Part shown: positions 58,351-64,000 of the stretch, piece by piece
How the letters are laid out: each line of letters starts with the position of its first letter
Numbering within the stretch: position 1 is the first letter of the stretch
DNA from: Zea mays
Taxonomy: Eukaryota; Streptophyta; Magnoliopsida; Poales; Poaceae
Length of the DNA stretch: 64,000 bases
Assembly (NCBI RefSeq): GCF_902167145.1
Contig: NC_050101.1
Span: 115,535,789 to 115,599,788 of the forward strand
Direction of reading: 5' to 3'
Program-made: the position numbers and the translations under genes
Notes under the pieces: generated by a model
The model's database searches: none
Told to the model about the DNA's origin: nothing
Seen by the model: the letters and a program-made list of their open reading frames with translations, nothing else

Positions 58351-59634
58351 ATGGCCGACCTCTCCTTTGAGCCTGGGCGTCCTGGGGAATCAACAATTGA
58401 GCTTGGTCGAGTTATTGACCGTGGCCTCAGGTCTCCTAATTATTCTTTTTGTAATTTACCAGAAAGGGTTTAAGCATGGAAGCTGATGATGTGGATTTTC
58501 TGTGTGTTTGTATATATTTTTTTGTCAGGGAGAGTCGAGCTGTTGACATGGAGTTCTTGTGTGTTGTTGCTGGGAAGCATGTCTGGTCTGTGCGTGTGGA
58601 CCTTCACATCTTGGATAACGGAGGGTATGGGCTAAAGAGTTATAAATTGTTTGCAGATGTAATTAATTTGTGAACATTTGCATGTTAAAGTTCTAAGCTT
58701 CTCCATTGCCTTTATAGGAATCTCATTGATGCAGCTAATATCGTTGCATTGGCAGCTTTATCTACTTTCTGGAGGCCTGAATGCACGGTTGGTGGGGACG
58801 ATGGTCAGCAAGTTACAGTGCATGATCCTGAGATAGACGTACACTCCCAATGTGCTCTATTGTCCTCAAAGGTCATGCTCCCTTATAGCATTAGATTCAT
58901 TAATTATACTCCCTGCATCCTGAAAAGGATGCAATTATAGAACAGTGATAGGTAACAATTAATGTTTATTGTACTAAATAGGTACCATTAGATTTGTCAT
59001 GAGCCCATGAAACATATATTTACAGTATACTTATTTGAAGTCATACATGTTGATACTATTTTCTATAAATTTAGTCAAACTTAAGGTAGCTTGATTTTGA
59101 TCAGACCTAGAATTGCATCCTTCTTGGGACGGAGGTAGTATGTCCTTAAGAGCACATTCGTCTGACTCCCATAATTTTCTTAGTGTGAAACTGCAGTATG
59201 GGCCTAATGCTCGCCTTTTGTCCTGCTTTGTTAACCACTGCAACTATCTTTGTGTTTTGATTTGATGTATTTTACAGGTTAGGGATCTACTTCCTCTTAC
59301 GATACACCATATGCCCATAGTTGTAACATTTGCATATTTTGGTGAAGGTAACATCGTGGTATGTCCAAATATTTGAGATTGAAGTGCTTTTGATTATCAT
59401 CAAAGCATTATCATCCTCATCTGAGTAACTGGCCTTTTTGTGTAGGTTCTTGATCCCACATACAAGGAAGAAGCAGTAATGGGAGGGAGGATGACTGCTA
59501 TAGTTAACTCAAATGGGGATGTTTGTGCCATTCAGAAAGCTGGTGGAGAGGGTCCCGTGTCAAGTGTTACCATGCAGTGTTTAAGAATTGCTTCGGTAAA
59601 GGCTGCTGTTATAACAAGCAAAATAAAGAAAGCG
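58351..59634 (+). pseudogene. RRP45: captured RRP45 (exosome subunit, EXOSC9/CER7 family) exons
   Basis: Exons with GT-AG borders: 58351-58430, 58529-58624, 58718-58838, 59278-59358, 59446-59634. They read, in one frame, FEPGRPGES and LGRVIDRGLR, then EFLCVVAGKHVWSVRVDLHI, NLIDAANIVALAALSTFWRP, VRDLLPLTIHHMPIVVTFAY and EEAVMGGRMTAIVNSNGDVC. These are the middle and C-terminal parts of the RNase PH fold. The intact protein is a structural ring subunit of the nuclear and cytoplasmic RNA exosome; plant CER7 is a paralogue. The N-terminal third is missing; the break is near 58350. The exon-3 border is odd (see finding). Five exons total 189 codons and enter the SSRP1 exon in frame. Confidence 0.85.
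58909..59138. mobile_element. Stowaway-like MITE in a captured intron
   Basis: TA on each side (58907-58908 and 59139-59140), ends CTCCCTGCATCC and, inverted, CTACCTCCGTCCCAAG, plus an inner GGATGCAATT / AATTGCATCC pair. The TA duplication and CTCCCTCCGT-type ends fit Tc1/mariner-related Stowaway. It lies between RRP45 exons 3 and 4. Confidence 0.75.
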
Positions 59635-59769
59635 GTAAGTAACCCCCTCAGATTGATGACTAGACGAGGTGCCCATGTGTTGATATGGTTCCCAACAAAG
59701 TTTATATTTATGGTAGGAACTCTCGGTATCCATTCGTAGTAACCGCTGTTTATTACATTCTCAATGCAG

Positions 59770-60314
59770 ATTGAGTTTGTTGAATTTGAACGTCACGGTG
59801 CTGGGGTGCCAGTATATCATCTCACTATTTTGACCTCCTTGTCAAACTGAAAAATGACCAAGAGCATCTCTTCAAAAATATTCAAAGGAATGAATACCAC
59901 AACCTCTTCAATTTCATCAAGTATGTCCCTTTTATTGCCTTCATCATCTATATTATACAGAAATTTAAGTTTGCCTTCCTTATTTTTGACATTCTTTTTA
60001 GTGGAAATAACATTAAAATAATGAATCTTGGAGGAGATGGTCAAGGTGCAAGTGGTGTAATTACAGATGTTCTACGAAACACTGATGATGATGCTGTTGA
60101 TCCCCATCTAGAGCGCATTAAGAATCAGGCTGGGGATGAAGAAAGCGATGAAGAGGTATGCTGCTTTGTTATGTTGCTTGATGCTTCCTTACTAAGCCCT
60201 TCTGTATACTTATTATTTATCTGTTAGGATGAAGATTTTGTTGCGGATAAGGATGATAGTGGATCTCCTACTGATGACTCAGGTGATGAGGAATGCACTG
60301 ATGTTTTGAGCTAA
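59770..60314 (+). pseudogene. SSRP1: captured SSRP1 (FACT complex subunit) exons
   Basis: Exons 59770-59920, 60002-60155 and from 60228. They encode [12 protein letters not shown], then (after a 1-base frameshift near 59806) [17 protein letters not shown] and [46 protein letters not shown], and DEDFVADKDDSGSPTDDSGD. This is the end of the middle (PH-like) domain and the acidic segment of SSRP1, which with SPT16 forms the histone chaperone FACT. The basic region and HMG box are absent and the frame ends at TAA 60312-60314. In its current frame exon 1 hits TGA at 59848-59850. Confidence 0.88.
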
Positions 60315-62634
60315 TTGTGGTGTTACAGGATGCTGCGTTTGCTAATCGTACGAAATCATTTTCGGTCAAACTCCCTTTCTATTATTACTAGCCATCCAAG
60401 ATTTGCTATATAGTTGTTTATCACTTCATGAGCAGGTTTCATTCATCGCTGTTGCCTGTTGGTCTTCTATTCAATTTATGTAGTCTCCCTTCTCCATTTG
60501 GTGAAGGGTGAAGGATTATTTTGTTTCTCCCTGTTGATGTTGCATGCATAGTGTGTGTTTAGGAGGGCTCCTCGGGTCTATGTGTTATCTTACAATGGTA
60601 ATAATAGGTATGGTGTAGTAAGAATGTAAGTCATAATGTGTTATTTTCTGTCATTAATAAAATGTAGTGATTTATGTTGGATTTGTTATTTGCACGATAT
60701 GCTGCTCGTAACATATCTTGGCAATGGAATGGAATTGTAATTTACATATCCTTTTGAAAGGGACTAAATGGCGAGCCATTATCATAATGCCACATAGATG
60801 CCGAGCCATTATCATAGATAGGCTTGTTCCATTGACAATTGACATATGCTTTTGAAATATTATGCAGTTCTATTTTGACTGGGAAAATGTGTCTTCCAAT
60901 TGCAACCACCACAACCTTTAATAATATTGTTTAGTTAAATATATAGCTTAATTGAGAAAATATACATGCACATCCTATCCTTTATAACAGCGACAAAGCT
61001 AGAGAATACTATTACCTTTTTGATTAATTTACTGATCTTGATTAATTAGTTGTACTATTACCTTTTTGATGTGCTTTCCTAATAGTTGTTGATATCATAC
61101 TTAAGACTCCAATAGGTTGAATGAAACTCCAAAGACTGTCCAATAGAAGTTTAGGCCTACTGTTGTCAAGTCATATTTTTTGTAACCATCTTACTGTTTG
61201 GAGGTCTCAGAGGCAAGCAGAGCCTCTATAGATGTTTTGCCATGAGAAGACCAAATGCCAGGTGCAACCAACTGAGAGCCCTCACTGTTTTGTAGGTGAT
61301 GTCGGCCATTGATGAGGGGGCATGTTGAAGCAGCAGAATGTCCGCGCCAATAGGTAATCAGATAAATAGATGGTATTCCCCTGATCCTTTGTTTGTCGGA
61401 CATGAATGAACGTGGGGACAGACATAAATCTGGGTATTTTATTCTATCTAAAACTGGTTTCAGATATTATGGGCCTCTTTTGTTTTTCTCCAAAAATCAA
61501 TCTTTCTTTGATATGTGTAGAACACTTGCTGCTAGAATCAGTCTTTTAGGGGACGACACCTGGGTGCTTGGCCTCACCGCATGAGAGGACAACGCTGCCT
61601 TCTTAGGGGACCCCTAGGTGCTCCTCGCCTCTGCCACCTCCCACGCCTCCGACACCAACCAGCCTCTCACAAAATTTCTACAGTCACAAAGTCTAATAAT
61701 TCTTATATTTTGGCCATCCATTGCAGTTTCTTGTGTACATTTCTTTTCTTTTGCTTTCCTTCGGAGTGAGAGAACAAAAATGAGATTGAAGAAACAAATA
61801 TGACCCCCTTTCGTTTCTCAGAAGCTCTTTATTTAGACGCCTCTTTGTTGTATTTATTCATTTTCTAATCATATGAACTATAATGATAAGGGCTTTTGAG
61901 AAAGAAGATTCCTTTTATTCATGACAAGAGTGTTGTATTTTTATAATTTTGCAGCGACTGAATGGCTGATTCAACGCCAGGAGACATTGAGTGTTGGAGT
62001 TCTTTCTTTTTCTGCCTTCATCATGGCTCTCCTCCCTGCATGAACTTTCAGCTCTTGTGAGCATTTATAGAAATTGCAATTTGCATGTATCTTCTGATAA
62101 TGTTGAATGATAAGTAAAATTATATTTGTTGCATGAATGTTGGGCAGGATATTTGGTGAATAATGCAGAATATTTCTTAACCATTTATGATTTTGTATAA
62201 GAACTGCTGAACTTTGAGCCCAAGGAGTGCGTAATGGAAACACCAAGATTAATCCATGACTACTTAAAAATCAAAACTACATGTGTTCGGTATTGTTCAT
62301 GTTATGAATATTTTATAATCATCATCAGAAACACTAACCACTCCATTTTGTGCATGTGCAGGCTCTGTAGGAATATTCTAATTAATTTTTAATAAAATGG
62401 CGAAGCTGTGTAAATTCTAATTATCCACAATCAATCTAAATAACACTATAGTTACTACAATGTAGTTATGCTGCATCTGGCATCTCTTTTTGGGTTCCGA
62501 ATAGAGTGCATAGAGAGAATAGTAATGAGTTTGTATTTCAATTTTTGTTGTCCTCTACATGCCTGTCTTATGTGCTGCTAGCATCTTTTTTAAAAAAATC
62601 TGCTGACATGTGTTTTTTTATTTGCCACTGAAAG
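60315..62634. other. no recognised gene inside the candidate Helitron
   Basis: Mostly AT-rich sequence between the SSRP1 and BSL fragments. Small ORFs (61191-61403 minus, 61393-61584 plus, 61971-62246 minus) show no domain. Part may be SSRP1 3' flank and the remainder intron or another captured piece. Confidence 0.4.
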
Positions 62635-63375
62635 GGTGAGCGGGAATCTGGACCTGGACAATTTATTTAATTGGCTTCCTTTGGCTGCACTAATGGAAAA
62701 GAACATAATTTGTATGCATGGAGGTATTGGTTGGTCCATCAACCGTATAGAGCAAATTGGAAATCTTCAAAGACCAATTGCCATGGAAGCAGGCTCAGTT
62801 GTTCTGATGGATCTTCTGTGGTCAGTATTTGAACTGCTACTGTTGTCAGATTATTATTGAAAGATTCTTGTTTATTATTTGTTGATGTCATGATTTATTT
62901 GTTTGATGCTCCAAGGTCTGATCCAACTGAGAATGATAGCGCAGGCTCAGGTCGGATGTATGGGGTCCTGGTCTTATTACTTTTGGGGTCAGTATCAATC
63001 TGTAATTCAACCATTTTAAGTTGTTGATTTCCATGGTTTATAAATTATGCGCTTAACTTGCATTGTCGCCTGAGCCTGATAGACTTGCAGGTCGCTCAAG
63101 GTCACTTGATCACTCTTTTCGTGGCAATGAATTACTGTGGTAAGGATAAAATTTTCAGATGTGACTCATTTCCTGTTTTCTCATGCACTTGGATTGTCCA
63201 ATAGTTATCTAACATGGTATATGCACAGGAACGACAAACAACACAGGTGCTATTTTAGTTCTCGGAAGGGATATGGTGGTGGTTCCAAAACTCATCCAAT
63301 CTTTGCTGCCTGTCGTGCCTGCCGTCACCTAAGATCTCTCTGGAGCATCAAATTGAGGACACATGGATGCAGATA
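62635..63375 (+). pseudogene. BSL: captured BSL-type (BSU1-like) Ser/Thr phosphatase exons
   Basis: Exons 62635-62820, 62916-62987, 63091-63139 and 63229-63375. They read FNWLPLAALMEKNIICMHGG, MEAGSVVLMDLLWSDPTEND, then AQGHLITLF and NYCG, GAILVLGRDMVVVPKLI, and in a shifted frame LEHQIEDTWMQ. This is the catalytic phosphatase half of plant BSU1/BSL proteins (Kelch plus PP1-like), which act in brassinosteroid signalling. The HGG motif is kept, but small deletions near 62645-62670, a decayed second exon and a missing exon block (between 62987 and 63091) break it. The Kelch part is absent. Confidence 0.82.
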
Positions 63376-64000
63376 ATGGTCATTTATAGTATAGATAGGT
63401 GTATGCTCGCGCCTTGCTATATGGAGTCAATATTTATCGTTTTATGCTCTAGATAGGTGATTGACATTGGGTCACGGTGATGGATATCATGTAATACAAT
63501 AGAGAGGCTGGATATCATGTAATATATAAATGGTTTGGTTTCCGATCAACTTGAATGATAAAATGCAAACAATTTTATGAACCAAAATCTGCATCATGCT
63601 TACAATTTTATGTCCTACTGAATGTACAACTATGCTCATAGTTCTTAGTTTAGTAATTTCTTAAGGAAATATAGTTGTACCTAATCCTTAATCCTTTCTT
63701 TTTTCTTTAGTTGGTACACTATGTGGACAGGTTAGGAAGAGGTACCCCTAGGGTGATGCTAAGGAGATAAAGGTATAGAGCGATATATCTATACAAACGA
63801 CTCAATTTGTTTCAGTTGTATAGAGGTTGATGATAATATATATGTTGTTCGTTTTCATGTAATCATTGTGCACTAATATTTTATCTAATAATTTGTGTGT
63901 CGTCGCAACACTAGCATTGTACTATTGTATATAAACTACCACTATAAGTTAGCGTAGCATGTGTGTGGGTGCTTGTTTTCTTAGTAGTGGTAATTAGTTT
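63376..64000. other. 3' part and flank of the candidate Helitron
   Basis: AT-rich, no reading frame. TCGTCGCAACA near 63899-63910 and GTACTATT at 63919-63926 may be a degenerate Helitron 3' end. The sequence runs off the window without another recognisable feature. Confidence 0.35.

Larger units (their letters stand above)
57536..63926 (+). mobile_element. candidate Helitron carrying fragments of three genes
   Basis: Starts TCTCTACTATTCCTTAAG directly after an A, as Helitrons do (TC 5' end, A/T target). It then carries same-strand, intron-containing exon sets from RRP45, SSRP1 and a BSL-type phosphatase, the typical cargo of maize Helitrons. A 3' end is uncertain: CGTCGCAACA...TTGTACTATT at 63901-63926 resembles a decayed stem plus CTAGT terminus. 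The true end may lie past the window. There is no helicase. A Pack-type TIR element is the alternative, but no terminal inverted repeats were seen. Confidence 0.55.

Noticed and set aside
61191..62246. Small ORFs between the SSRP1 and BSL fragments
   Set aside because: 60-90 codons, no domain, no splice-supported continuation; could be intron or UTR.

Overview
The window is plant nuclear DNA from a large, repeat-rich grass genome, most likely maize (Zea mays) or a close relative. I infer this from an Ac/Ds-like hAT element with AAACGG motifs, a Sirevirus-type Copia element, a 12.7-kb Gypsy element with an antisense ORF beyond pol, CACTA elements, Tourist and Stowaway MITEs, and Helitron-like gene-fragment capture. 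Species was judged by eye; no search was run. I see no rRNA, tRNA or CRISPR array. Very little is intact host gene, and most of the sequence is nested transposons.

Layout. 1-2.2 kb: a CACTA end fragment and a Mutator-like foldback element with a 9-bp target duplication. 2.24-9.48 kb: a complete-looking 7.24-kb CACTA element (CTA target duplications) with an open TNP2-type transposase and a ten-exon second transposase gene carrying one in-frame stop. Between its promoter-like region and the transposase lie two hairpins, one with 95-nt arms. 9.5-13.4 kb: a MITE and a poorly bounded 1.8-kb inverted-repeat element. 13.48-14.84 kb (minus): a DREB-type AP2/ERF gene split by a 530-bp TRIM retrotransposon with identical 5-bp duplications. 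15.3-16.3 kb: a mini-CACTA inside a MITE. 16.8-25.8 kb (minus): a Sirevirus-like Copia element with 1.27-kb LTRs. It landed in the leader of an ORM/ORMDL pseudogene whose first exon is at 25.85-26.03 kb. 26.28-38.97 kb: a Gypsy element with 1183-bp LTRs, riddled with stops, with a deleted integrase core and an antisense coiled-coil ORF.

39-55.8 kb: decayed sequence with a possible F-box/FBD fragment, a degenerate tandem repeat, a Ds-like element, a second hAT element, Tourist MITEs, and an ancient CACTA remnant (Transposase_24-like and Ulp1-like pieces) holding a solo Sirevirus LTR. 55.85-57.5 kb: a CACTA-like element cut by an hAT fragment. That fragment is cut at 57,536 by a candidate Helitron that runs to about the window end. 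The candidate carries exons, all on the + strand, from three unrelated genes: exosome subunit RRP45, FACT subunit SSRP1 and a BSL-type Kelch phosphatase. As mapped, the RRP45 and SSRP1 exons join in frame.

The genes do not form a pathway. They record successive insertions and captures. The most biologically interesting points are the TRIM insertion that leaves an AP2-only ERF reading frame, the potential RRP45-SSRP1 chimeric transcript, and the long hairpin in the leader of the CACTA transposase.
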